Shown here in pieces: positions 1-6,444 of a DNA stretch of 15,325 bases. The stretch's first letter is position 1; each line of letters begins with the position of its first letter. The position numbers and the translations under genes are program-made. Source of the stretch: an uncultured Fusobacterium sp. (GTDB taxonomy: Bacteria; Fusobacteriota; Fusobacteriia; Fusobacteriales; Fusobacteriaceae); the NCBI GenBank assembly GCA_900545035.1, contig UQXM01000024.1:1-15325 (forward strand). The letters are read 5' to 3'. The notes under the pieces are model-generated. The model was not told the DNA's origin. It saw only the letters and a list, made by a program, of their open reading frames with translations, and ran no database searches.

Positions 1-44
1 GAGCAATAAGAATGTTGAATTTTATTATTTCTCCTTATCTAAGT

Positions 45-78
45 AAAAGAAAAAAGACTGAACTTATATGTCCAGTCT
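45..78 (-). terminator. Intrinsic terminator after rpsR
   Basis: On the minus strand AGACTGGAC pairs with GTTCAGTCT (one G-U pair) around a 6-base loop and is followed at once by a run of six T and more T-rich sequence. It begins 8 bases past the rpsR stop codon, so it very likely ends the rpsF-rpsR transcript. Bases 1-44 show no further gene that I can support. Confidence 0.85.
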
Positions 79-86
79 GTAAGAAA

Positions 87-305
87 CTATTTTTCAATTC
101 TTGTATAAGGAATTAAAGCGATATTTCTAGCTCTTTTAATAGCTTTAGCTATTTTTCTTTGTAACTTAGCATTTGCACCAGTTACTCTAGAAGGGTTGAT
201 TCTTCCTTTATCAGAAACAAATCTTTTTAAAAGATCAACATTTTTATAATCTATTTCTGAAGCTTTAACTCTTAATTTAGCTCTTCTTCTTCTGAATTCA
301 GCCAT
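87..305 (-). CDS. rpsR: 30S ribosomal protein S18
   Basis: S18 is a small-subunit protein that binds the central domain of 16S rRNA as a heterodimer with S6. The 72-residue product has the usual family length, an Arg/Lys-rich N-terminus (FRRRRAKLRVKA), the core DYKNVDLLKRFVSDKGRI and the conserved RVTGANAKLQRKIAKAIKRAR segment. It contains no cysteine, so it is the zinc-independent form. The ATG is preceded by a strong GAGGAGGT site. It lies 62 bases downstream of rpsF and shares its promoter. In many bacteria ssb sits between rpsF and rpsR; here the gap is too short for it. Confidence 0.98.
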   Translation of the reverse strand: MAEFRRRRAKLRVKASEIDYKNVDLLKRFVSDKGRINPSRVTGANAKLQRKIAKAIKRARNIALIPYTRIEK

Positions 306-367
306 TTTAAATACCTCCTCTTATTTGAAATAAACTTTTTGATAACAATAATTAATAAATTTTAGAA

Positions 368-652
368 TTAGTCTTGCTTAACGATGATGTATCTCATAAC
401 TTCTTCAGTTATGTTAAGCTTTCTTTCTACATCTACTAATTTTGTACCGTCCATTTCGAACATAGTTAGTACATAAAATCCTGTTTTCTTTTTATCGATA
501 GGATAAGCTAACTTTCTTTCTCCCCATTTCTCAGTTTTAGTGATAGTAGCAGCAGCTTCAGTTAATACAGCGTCAACTTTAGCAATAACTGCATCTCTTC
601 CCTCTTCTAAGATAGTTGGGTTGATGATGTACATAATTTCGTATTTAGTCAT
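368..652 (-). CDS. rpsF: 30S ribosomal protein S6
   Basis: S6 binds S18 and 16S rRNA in the platform of the small subunit. The 94-residue product is of normal length and shows the S6 landmarks: N-terminal YEIMYIINP strand, the KWGERKLAYPIDKKKTGFYVL segment near residues 42-62 and the C-terminal LNITEEVMRYIIVK helix/strand. The start is fixed by a GGGAGGAGGT ribosome binding site. It is the first gene of the rpsF-rpsR unit, with its own sigma70-type promoter at 717-745 and a hairpin leader at 680-709. S6:S18 commonly represses its own mRNA through a leader RNA, so autoregulation is plausible but not shown. Confidence 0.98.
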   Translation of the reverse strand: MTKYEIMYIINPTILEEGRDAVIAKVDAVLTEAAATITKTEKWGERKLAYPIDKKKTGFYVLTMFEMDGTKLVDVERKLNITEEVMRYIIVKQD

Positions 653-679
653 TCAATTTACCTCCTCCCTATGGTTTTA

Positions 680-709
680 GCCCAAAACACTTATGTTCTT
701 GAGCAGGGC
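680..709 (-). promoter_or_regulatory. rpsF leader hairpin, possible S6:S18 autoregulatory site
   Basis: The expected transcript starts about base 710-711. Its very 5' end can fold: GCCC (706-709) pairs with GGGC (680-683), and AGAACA pairs with TGTTTT around a TAAG loop, leaving TGCTCA as a bulge on the 5' side. Known S6:S18 leader elements are bulged hairpins in this place, but their hallmark CCG bulge is not evident here. It is therefore either a divergent version or an unrelated 5' stem. Confidence 0.45.
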
Positions 710-749
710 GAATATTATTATATCATAAGAGTTCTTTAATTTCAAGAAC
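695..749. repeat. GTTCTTGA/TCAAGAAC inverted repeats around the rpsF promoter
   Basis: The plus strand carries GTTCTTGA at 695-702, GTTCTTTA at 731-738 and TCAAGAAC at 742-749. The outer pair is a perfect 8-bp inverted repeat flanking the -10 box and start site. The inner pair (730-750) forms a 7-bp dyad over the -35 box. These could be operator half-sites, a weak terminator for the upstream hepT transcript, or chance in AT-rich DNA. Confidence 0.45.
717..745 (-). promoter_or_regulatory. Promoter of rpsF-rpsR
   Basis: The minus strand reads TTGAAA (740-745), a 17-base spacer, then TATAAT (717-722), which matches a housekeeping sigma promoter with ideal spacing. The predicted start near 710 gives a leader of about 58 bases before the rpsF ATG. 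A 7-bp inverted repeat (730-750) covers the -35 box, so binding by a regulator is possible. Confidence 0.85.
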
Positions 750-759
750 TTTCTTATTT

Positions 760-1173
760 TTATTTTTCTTCCAATTTCAGAATCTCTCTTATAAGTTCCA
801 AACCATCTTCAAGATTATTTTCTATTATTTTTTGAAGTATTTCTATATCCAATGTCTGATAATCATGGACAGCTATATTTCTGAAACCTATCATTCCCTG
901 CAATTTGCTGCTTAAATTTTTATCAATAATATTTTCTTTTTCCAAAATTTGAAAACATTCCTTACTTGTCTGAGGAACTCCCAATTTTTTTATTCTTACC
1001 ACATGAATCGCTGCATCAATACAAGCTTCACACATTCTTTGAAGATTTAATATTATTGAATCTTGTTTTGTATAATTCTGTAAGTTTTCAGGATTATTTT
1101 CATATTCCTCTTTTATTCTTTTAATACATCTTTTTATAATTTCTGATTTATTCATTATGATATCATCAATCAT
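760..1173 (-). CDS. hepT: HEPN-family toxin HepT (DUF86), RNase-like
   Basis: The 137-residue, largely helical protein carries the HEPN toxin signature Rx4HxY as RNIAVHDY (R98, H103, Y105), the motif of DUF86/HepT toxins. In characterised HepT proteins Arg and His act in RNA cleavage, and the Tyr is the residue AMPylated by the partner MntA to silence the toxin. The start at 1173 is supported by GAGG seven bases upstream, inside the last codons of mntA. A later ATG, seven codons in, is less well placed. It lies 2 bases after the mntA stop, so the two are co-translated. It is the last gene of the long murF-ftsZ operon before the rpsF promoter. Family and partner are clear; toxicity here is inferred. 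Confidence 0.9.
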   Translation of the reverse strand: MIDDIIMNKSEIIKRCIKRIKEEYENNPENLQNYTKQDSIILNLQRMCEACIDAAIHVVRIKKLGVPQTSKECFQILEKENIIDKNLSSKLQGMIGFRNIAVHDYQTLDIEILQKIIENNLEDGLELIREILKLEEK

Positions 1174-1175
1174 TT

Positions 1176-1553
1176 TTATACCTCATAACTGTCTATTATT
1201 TTTTTTCTTTCTTCATTTAATTTTATATATTTTTTTAAAATTAAGTTTTCAATTTTTTCTCTTTCCAGTCTGTTTTTTTCAAAAATTATTTTTCCTTTAG
1301 AAATTATTTCTTTTTGAAAAACTGTTGATGATTCTTTCATCTGAACTAAATCTATCTCTCTTCCCAATTCAGAAGATAATTTTTGTGCAAGAATAAAAAT
1401 ATCATATGAAGAATATGCCTTTTTAGAATAGAAAGCAATATCTATATCACTTTGACTGTTTTGAAGACCCGAAGCATAAGAGCCAAAAATATAGATAAAT
1501 TCTGCTTCTATTCTATTTAAAATTATTTTCTTTATTTTTTCTTCTGTACTCAT
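1176..1553 (-). CDS. mntA: MNT-type nucleotidyltransferase antitoxin MntA
   Basis: The 125-residue protein is a minimal nucleotidyltransferase with the complete GSx10DxD motif (G24-S25, D36, D38; GSYASG...DID) and a third likely metal-binding Asp in EIDLV (D68). In the studied HepT/MntA pairs this enzyme transfers AMP from ATP to the toxin tyrosine, neutralising it. All catalytic residues seen in active members are present. The ATG starts one base after the ftsZ stop codon and has only a weak purine stretch upstream, so translation probably depends on ribosomes finishing ftsZ. Both toxin-antitoxin genes look more A/T-rich by eye than ftsZ, which would fit acquisition into the operon. Confidence 0.9.
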   Translation of the reverse strand: MSTEEKIKKIILNRIEAEFIYIFGSYASGLQNSQSDIDIAFYSKKAYSSYDIFILAQKLSSELGREIDLVQMKESSTVFQKEIISKGKIIFEKNRLEREKIENLILKKYIKLNEERKKIIDSYEV

Positions 1554-1554
1554 T

Positions 1555-2622
1555 TTATTTATTGCTTCTTATCCAAGGAGGCAGATCAAGTTCTGTTCTT
1601 TTATCTTCTTCAGCAGTTTTAGTTTCTGCTTTTTCTTCTGCCTTATTTATAGCCACATTAATGAACGGCTCATTTTTTTCAACAGCATCAACAAAATTGT
1701 TTGCTATAATTGTAACTTGAATACCGTCTTTCAGTTCTTCGTTTAAGTTTACTCCGAACATAACATCGTCAGCACTCTTACCTGCTGCATCTTTTACAAT
1801 GTTTGCAATAGATTGTGCTTCCATAAGAGTAAGGTCTGATGAACCTGTTATATTAAGAAGAATTTTGCTTGCTCCTGAAATTGATTTTTCCAGTAACGGC
1901 GACATAAGAGCTTTTTCAGTAGCTTTTATTGCTCTGTTTTCTCCGTCCCCTTCTCCAAATCCAAGAACTGCTACTCCCGAATTCTGCATAGTTGTTTTGA
2001 TATCAGCAAAGTCAAGATTTATCAATCCGTTTCCAATCATAAGGTCTGCCACACCTTTAATACCTATTTTTAAAATATTGTTTGCTTCTTTAAACGCATT
2101 TTGTAAAGTTATAGTTTTATCAGGAAGTTCAAATAATTTATCGTTAGGAATCACAACCAAAGAATCTACAAACTCTTTCAGCTCCTCAATTCCTCTCTCT
2201 GCATTGGCTCTTCTTTTCCCTCCTTCAAATCCGAAAGGTTTTGTTACTATACCAACTGTCAATACTCCCAGTTCTTTTGCTATTTTTGCAATTACAGGAG
2301 ATGAACCTGTTCCTGTTCCTCCACCCATTCCTGCTGTGATAAACAGCATATCTGTATCTTCCAGAAGCTGTTTCAATTTATCCAAATCCTCTTCGGCAGA
2401 TTGTTTTCCTATTTCAGGATTTGCTCCTGCTCCAAGTCCTCTTGTAAGTTTTTCTCCTAACTGAATTCTCACATCTGCAAGTGATTTTCCCAAGTCTTGT
2501 GCATCTGTATTAGCTGCTATAAATTCTACTCCTGTAACTCCTGCTGAAATCATGTCATTAATAGCATTTCCTCCAGCTCCCCCAGCACCAAGAACTTTTA
2601 TTTTTACAATATTGCTCTCCAT
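1555..2622 (-). CDS. ftsZ: Cell division protein FtsZ (tubulin-like GTPase)
   Basis: FtsZ polymerises at midcell into the Z ring that organises the divisome. The 355-residue protein shows GAGGAGGNA (12-20), the tubulin signature GMGGGTGTG (98-106) and the T7 synergy loop NLDFADI (202-208), which supplies the catalytic acidic residues for the neighbouring subunit. The core ends near residue 310. A short charged linker follows, and a C-terminal peptide LDLPPWIR (345-352) is the site that docks on FtsA. A GGGAGG site six bases from the ATG fixes the start. It lies 18 bases after ftsA, the classic order, and runs straight into mntA. Catalytic parts look intact. Confidence 0.99.
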   Translation of the reverse strand: MESNIVKIKVLGAGGAGGNAINDMISAGVTGVEFIAANTDAQDLGKSLADVRIQLGEKLTRGLGAGANPEIGKQSAEEDLDKLKQLLEDTDMLFITAGMGGGTGTGSSPVIAKIAKELGVLTVGIVTKPFGFEGGKRRANAERGIEELKEFVDSLVVIPNDKLFELPDKTITLQNAFKEANNILKIGIKGVADLMIGNGLINLDFADIKTTMQNSGVAVLGFGEGDGENRAIKATEKALMSPLLEKSISGASKILLNITGSSDLTLMEAQSIANIVKDAAGKSADDVMFGVNLNEELKDGIQVTIIANNFVDAVEKNEPFINVAINKAEEKAETKTAEEDKRTELDLPPWIRSNK

Positions 2623-2640
2623 AATTAACCTCCCGATATT

Positions 2641-3909
2641 TTATATAAAGTTAGAAAGCCATTCTTTAACAGCCTTAAATCTCTCTTTTTTTACTTTTGG
2701 CTCTTCCGGTTTTTCTTCTTCATCAATTTTAATTGATGCTTTCAGTAAATTTTCCTGTTCCTCTTTTGCTTTTTTCTCTTTTTCTATTTTGTTATATTCT
2801 TTTTCCATTACTTCCAAAAGAATACCCACAGCAACAGACATTTCAGGTTTTGTATCTTCAAGACCTGCTAACGGGAAAGGAAGCACTCTTTTTACAGAAT
2901 ATCCAAGGTTGCTTTTAACTCCCTCGAATATTTCATCCATTTTTGTAGCTCCTCCTGTAAGATAAATTCCCTTTCCAAGATATCCTGTAAATCCTGATTC
3001 TTCAATAGTCTTTCTGATAAAAGTTACCAGATCACCTGTTCTGGCATCTATTACCTGTTTTATATCTGCCACAGAAACTTTTTTACTGTCCCCCACAAAA
3101 AGATACCCCTCTCTCTCTTTGGAGTTAATCAGCTGGTTGACCATTTCCTGTGCTTCTGTTTTGGTAACTTTGTACAGATATTCCAAATCACTTACATAAT
3201 GCATTCCTCCAAGAGGAAGAGATTTGGCATATATCAATTTATTGTTTTTGTAGATAATAATATCTGTTGTTCCCTCTCCTATATCAATAAGGGCAACTCC
3301 CATATTTTTGTCCTCTTCAAGAAGAGTTGCTTTGGCAGAAGCATAAGGATTTAAAACAATGCTGTCCACTTCAAGTTTTGCTCTGTTTACCACTTCTGTA
3401 AGCTCGTCAACTTCTGCTTCGTTTACAAAAATAAGGTGAATATCCCCCTGAAGTTCTCTTCCCGGAAGTCCAACAGGATTTTTTACAATACCTGAATTAT
3501 TTACTCTGATATTATAAATTTCACTTTCAAGCACCTGTTCTCCCTTTGATTTAAGTTCTTTTTCTGCTGTAAGGAAAAGAGATGTTATATCATCGTTTGT
3601 TATTATTTTTTCCTCATCAAAAGATAATTTTATATTTTTTGTTTTGGAACGGATATTTGCTCCCCCTATTCCGAGTATTACCTTTCTCACTTCAAGACCT
3701 GTACTGTCTTCTACTGTTTTTGCTGCCTCTGCAATACATTCACTAAGAAGTATTGGATTTTCTATCACATTTTTTCTCATTCCCTTGCTCGGAACTTCTG
3801 CATATTTCAGAACTCTTAATTTTTCTCCGTTGCTGCTCAGTTCTCCTGCAAGCATTTTAACTTTTGAATTCCCAACATCCAGGATAAACTTTATAATACT
3901 ATCTTCCAT
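2641..3909 (-). CDS. ftsA: Cell division protein FtsA (actin-like membrane anchor)
   Basis: FtsA is an actin-fold ATPase that tethers FtsZ filaments to the membrane and recruits later division proteins. In the 422-residue product I see phosphate-1 DVGNSKVKML (11-20), the phosphate-2 loop IDIGEGTTDIIIY (198-210), the adenosine motif LTGGATKM (327-334), a Lys/Glu-rich linker (about 361-408) and a terminal amphipathic helix FKAVKEWLSNFI as membrane-targeting sequence. I chose the start at 3909 because GGAGG (3916-3920) lies six bases upstream and the domain begins at once. An in-frame ATG 12 codons earlier would only add a non-conserved extension inside ftsQ. It overlaps the end of ftsQ by 11 bases, suggesting translational coupling. 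Confidence 0.97.
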   Translation of the reverse strand: MEDSIIKFILDVGNSKVKMLAGELSSNGEKLRVLKYAEVPSKGMRKNVIENPILLSECIAEAAKTVEDSTGLEVRKVILGIGGANIRSKTKNIKLSFDEEKIITNDDITSLFLTAEKELKSKGEQVLESEIYNIRVNNSGIVKNPVGLPGRELQGDIHLIFVNEAEVDELTEVVNRAKLEVDSIVLNPYASAKATLLEEDKNMGVALIDIGEGTTDIIIYKNNKLIYAKSLPLGGMHYVSDLEYLYKVTKTEAQEMVNQLINSKEREGYLFVGDSKKVSVADIKQVIDARTGDLVTFIRKTIEESGFTGYLGKGIYLTGGATKMDEIFEGVKSNLGYSVKRVLPFPLAGLEDTKPEMSVAVGILLEVMEKEYNKIEKEKKAKEEQENLLKASIKIDEEEKPEEPKVKKERFKAVKEWLSNFI

Positions 3910-4591
3910 CTTTATCCTCCATATATCTGACCACATAGTCTTCATATCTCAAATCTATATAGTCTATTTTTTTCTTGCCTGACAGGTCAAAGAAAAGGTA
4001 GCTTCCTATATCATACTTTTCTTTTTTTACATCTCTGTCTGTTTTTATCACAGCCCCGTCATACAAAACAACTTTTATACAGCTGCTGTCATCTATGTAA
4101 ATCTGTGATATTACATCTTTGAAATCTGTTGCTTCTATTTTATCAAGAATACCTAAAATTATCTCTATCTCCTCTTCTGATTTTGCTACAATAAACGGAA
4201 AATCTTTTGTTTTTAAATCATTTAAATATCCGTAAATTTTTCCGTCTTTATCCAGAAGATATATTTTTTTCTTATATTGAAGATAGTATTTCGGTTCTTT
4301 CTCTTCAACAGTTATTGTTATCTCATCAATTTTGTTTCTTGTTACAGAAACTCTGTTTACCCTCACATCTTGAGAAATTATTTTTTCTATCTCCGAAAGA
4401 TTTATTTCATTTATGTTTTTTCCCATAAGCTCATTTTTCAGAGGGAGAAAACTCTGCTCCAGTTTTGCCGAAGTTCCTGTTACTGTTATATTTTTTATCT
4501 GAAAAACAGGTTTCGTTAAAAAAAACCTATTTGTTTTAATTATTCCCAAAGTTAAAAGAACAATTAAACCCATTCTGACAATTAGTTTCAA
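3899..4591 (-). CDS. ftsQ: Cell division protein FtsQ/DivIB
   Basis: FtsQ is a bitopic inner-membrane protein that links early and late divisome parts through its periplasmic domain. The 230-residue product has a short cytoplasmic start, one membrane segment (about 7-19), a POTRA domain (about 30-98, beginning FQIKNITVTGT) and the FtsQ domain ending in the typical IDLRYEDYVVRY strand. The start codon is TTG: AGGTGG (4599-4604) lies seven bases upstream of it, whereas the next in-frame ATG (codon 7) has no binding site and would cut the N-terminus. The weak start codon may keep FtsQ scarce relative to FtsA and FtsZ. It lies 34 bases after ddl. Confidence 0.93.
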   Translation of the reverse strand: MKLIVRMGLIVLLTLGIIKTNRFFLTKPVFQIKNITVTGTSAKLEQSFLPLKNELMGKNINEINLSEIEKIISQDVRVNRVSVTRNKIDEITITVEEKEPKYYLQYKKKIYLLDKDGKIYGYLNDLKTKDFPFIVAKSEEEIEIILGILDKIEATDFKDVISQIYIDDSSCIKVVLYDGAVIKTDRDVKKEKYDIGSYLFFDLSGKKKIDYIDLRYEDYVVRYMEDKDGR

Positions 4592-4625
4592 AACACTACC
4601 ACCTGTCTTTTTTATTATCCATTAT

Positions 4626-5495
4626 TTATCTGAATTTTTCAACAATTTTTCTTGTAATATCATCGAAAGTATATCCTTTTAATGTTGCAAGCTTTGGTAC
4701 TAAGCTTGTTTCTGTCATTCCGGGACAACTGTTTACTTCCAAGAAATAAAGTTTTTCATCTTTTAAAATGAAATCGCTTCTTGAAACACCTTTCATTTTT
4801 AAACTGTTATGAATTATTGTAGCATATTCCATAGCTTCTTGGTAGGCTTTTTCGCTTATTTTTGCAGGATATTCGTATTCTGTCATTCCTGCTGTATATT
4901 TTGATTTGTAATCATATAATCCGATTTTTGGTGTAATTTTTAAAACTCCGAGAGGCTCTCCTTCAAGAACTCCCACTGTAAGCTCTTCTCCTTTTATGAA
5001 CTCTTCTATTATTAAATCTCTATCCCCTGATTTTTCAACAGCCTCTTTCAGCTCTTTTAAATCATGGCAGATATAAAGTCCCACAGTTGACCCCTCAGTT
5101 GCAGGTTTTACTACAATAGGAAATTCCGTTATATTTTCTATATCTTCTCTTGTATATGATTTTGCTGTTCTCACACCAACTGCCTGTGCTATTTTTTTTG
5201 TAAGATCTTTATCCATAGACACTGCACTTGATGTTACTCCACACCCTGTATATTTTTTTCCAAGTATATCAAGAATTGACTGTATTCTTCCGTCCTCTCC
5301 GTATTCTCCGTGAAGAGCAAGATATGCCAAATCATACTCATTATCTGTAAAAGCTGTCAGAAGATTTTCTTTGTTAAGAGTTACTCCGTAAGCATCATAC
5401 CCTTGTCTTAAAAGACTGTTAAGTATTGCTGCTCCCGTTCTCATAGAAACCTCTTTTTCAGAAGAAATTCCTCCCATAAAAACTGCTATCCTCAT
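4626..5495 (-). CDS. ddl: D-alanine--D-alanine ligase
   Basis: This ATP-grasp enzyme joins two D-Ala for MurF to attach. The 289-residue protein is close to the DdlB length and has the N-terminal MGGISSEKEVS (catalytic Glu), HGEYGEDG (62-69), VVKPATEGSTVG (ATP-binding Lys130), IIEEF, the omega-loop YDYKSKY (194-200), VSRSDF (R239, D241) and the metal/D-Ala site LEVNSCPGMT (E253, N255). The Tyr in YDYKSKY is the residue of D-Ala-D-Ala enzymes, as opposed to the Phe of D-Ala-D-Lac ligases, so a normal D-Ala-D-Ala terminus is expected. An AGGAGA site precedes the ATG. The start overlaps the stop of a possible 37-codon ORF in an ATGA arrangement. Confidence 0.98.
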   Translation of the reverse strand: MRIAVFMGGISSEKEVSMRTGAAILNSLLRQGYDAYGVTLNKENLLTAFTDNEYDLAYLALHGEYGEDGRIQSILDILGKKYTGCGVTSSAVSMDKDLTKKIAQAVGVRTAKSYTREDIENITEFPIVVKPATEGSTVGLYICHDLKELKEAVEKSGDRDLIIEEFIKGEELTVGVLEGEPLGVLKITPKIGLYDYKSKYTAGMTEYEYPAKISEKAYQEAMEYATIIHNSLKMKGVSRSDFILKDEKLYFLEVNSCPGMTETSLVPKLATLKGYTFDDITRKIVEKFR

Positions 5496-5605
5496 AATGT
5501 TCTCCTTTTTTCTTCTCCCTGCATTGAAAAACAGTTCTCATTAATGCAGTGAACAAAATTAATAGAACTATTTTTCATCAGCAGGACAGTTTTCTTTTGT
5601 TTCAT
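5492..5605 (-). CDS. Possible 37-residue ORF bridging murB and ddl
   Basis: In the gap between murB and ddl one frame stays open for its whole length. Its ATG (5603-5605) overlaps the murB TGA as ATGA, and its TGA (5492-5494) overlaps the ddl ATG as ATGA. The product would start MKQKKTVLL and end GEEKRRTL. It is basic at both ends, has two Cys in the middle and no membrane segment or motif that I know. A purine-rich site lies about 16 bases upstream inside murB, too far to be convincing, so translation would rely on coupling. A 7-bp inverted repeat (CTGCATT/AATGCAG, 5519-5549) lies inside it. CTG codons, uncommon here, argue mildly against it. It may be a coupling device and not a functional protein. 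Confidence 0.4.
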   Translation of the reverse strand: MKQKKTVLLMKNSSINFVHCINENCFSMQGEEKRRTL

Positions 5606-6441
5606 TTTAAAATAATTATTTCTCTCTCCAGTTCAATGCCTGAATTTTCTTTTACTCTTTTTTTAACCTCAGCTATAAGATTTAACACATCATCAAAAGT
5701 AGCTGTTCCATCGTTCACTATAAAATTCGGGTGTTTCATAGACATCTGAGCTCCGCCTATTTTTAATCCTTGAGCTCCCGCTTCTATTATAAGTCTTGCT
5801 GCAAAATACCCTTTTGGATTTTTAAAAGTACTTCCAAGATTTGGCATTTCAAGAGGCTGATTATTTTCTCTTTTCGCCTGTATTTCTTTCACAAGCTCTT
5901 TTTTAAATCCTTTTTCAAATTTAAAATTTGCACTTAAAATTATCCAGCTGTTTTCTTTTATTTCTGTCATTCTGTAATCTATTTTCAGCTCATCTTTTGG
6001 AATTGTTTTTATATTTTTTTCGGCATCTATGATTTCAACAGATTCGATACAGTCAAATATCTCTTTTCCGTATGCTCCTCCGTTCATAAACACAAGTCCT
6101 CCCACAGTTCCGGGAATACCTGCAAGTTCTTCCAATCCTGACAAATCATTTTCTCCCATGTATTTTATCAGCTTGCCGAAATCAAGTCCCGCCTCAACAT
6201 TTATTCTTCCGTTTCCAAATTCTGTTATTCTGTTAAGTTTTTTTAACGAAATAAATGTTATATCCAAAAATTTATCATTTAAAAGAGTATTTGTCCCGTT
6301 TCCTATAATAAAATAATTATCAAGGTCTTTTAAAAGAACGGGAATTTCTTCTTTGCTTTCTATTTCAATAAATTTTTTGGCACTCCCACCTATTTTCATA
6401 TTAGAGTGGTTTTTCATACTGTGCTGTTCAAATATATTCAT
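5602..6441 (-). CDS. murB: UDP-N-acetylenolpyruvoylglucosamine reductase MurB
   Basis: MurB is a cytoplasmic FAD enzyme that reduces the enolpyruvyl group made by MurA, giving UDP-MurNAc. The 279-residue protein has the FAD-binding motifs GNGTNTLLND (47-56) and GIPGTVGG (108-115), the YR pair at 156-157, the catalytic Ser in GSTFKNP (S204) and the C-terminal Glu in IELEREI (E272). The length matches the shorter type II MurB, not the roughly 340-residue E. coli type. The ATG lies 3 bases past the murC stop; AAAGGA is some ten bases upstream. Its stop codon overlaps the start of the small ORF at 5492-5605. Confidence 0.98.
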   Translation of the reverse strand: MNIFEQHSMKNHSNMKIGGSAKKFIEIESKEEIPVLLKDLDNYFIIGNGTNTLLNDKFLDITFISLKKLNRITEFGNGRINVEAGLDFGKLIKYMGENDLSGLEELAGIPGTVGGLVFMNGGAYGKEIFDCIESVEIIDAEKNIKTIPKDELKIDYRMTEIKENSWIILSANFKFEKGFKKELVKEIQAKRENNQPLEMPNLGSTFKNPKGYFAARLIIEAGAQGLKIGGAQMSMKHPNFIVNDGTATFDDVLNLIAEVKKRVKENSGIELEREIIILK

Positions 6442-6444
6442 TAA

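Noticed and set aside
730..760. A plus-strand terminator (dyad followed by a T-rich tract)
   Set aside because: No plus-strand gene precedes it; the sequence is better explained as part of the rpsF promoter and the AT-rich end of hepT.
1799..2464. A 221-codon open frame on the plus strand opposite ftsZ
   Set aside because: It is antisense to a fully conserved ftsZ, has a low-complexity Ser/Pro/Phe-rich product and no binding site; it arises from the codon use of the real gene.
3910..3945. Longer FtsA start 12 codons upstream
   Set aside because: The extension lies within ftsQ, has no family match, and the GGAGG site clearly belongs to the ATG at 3909.
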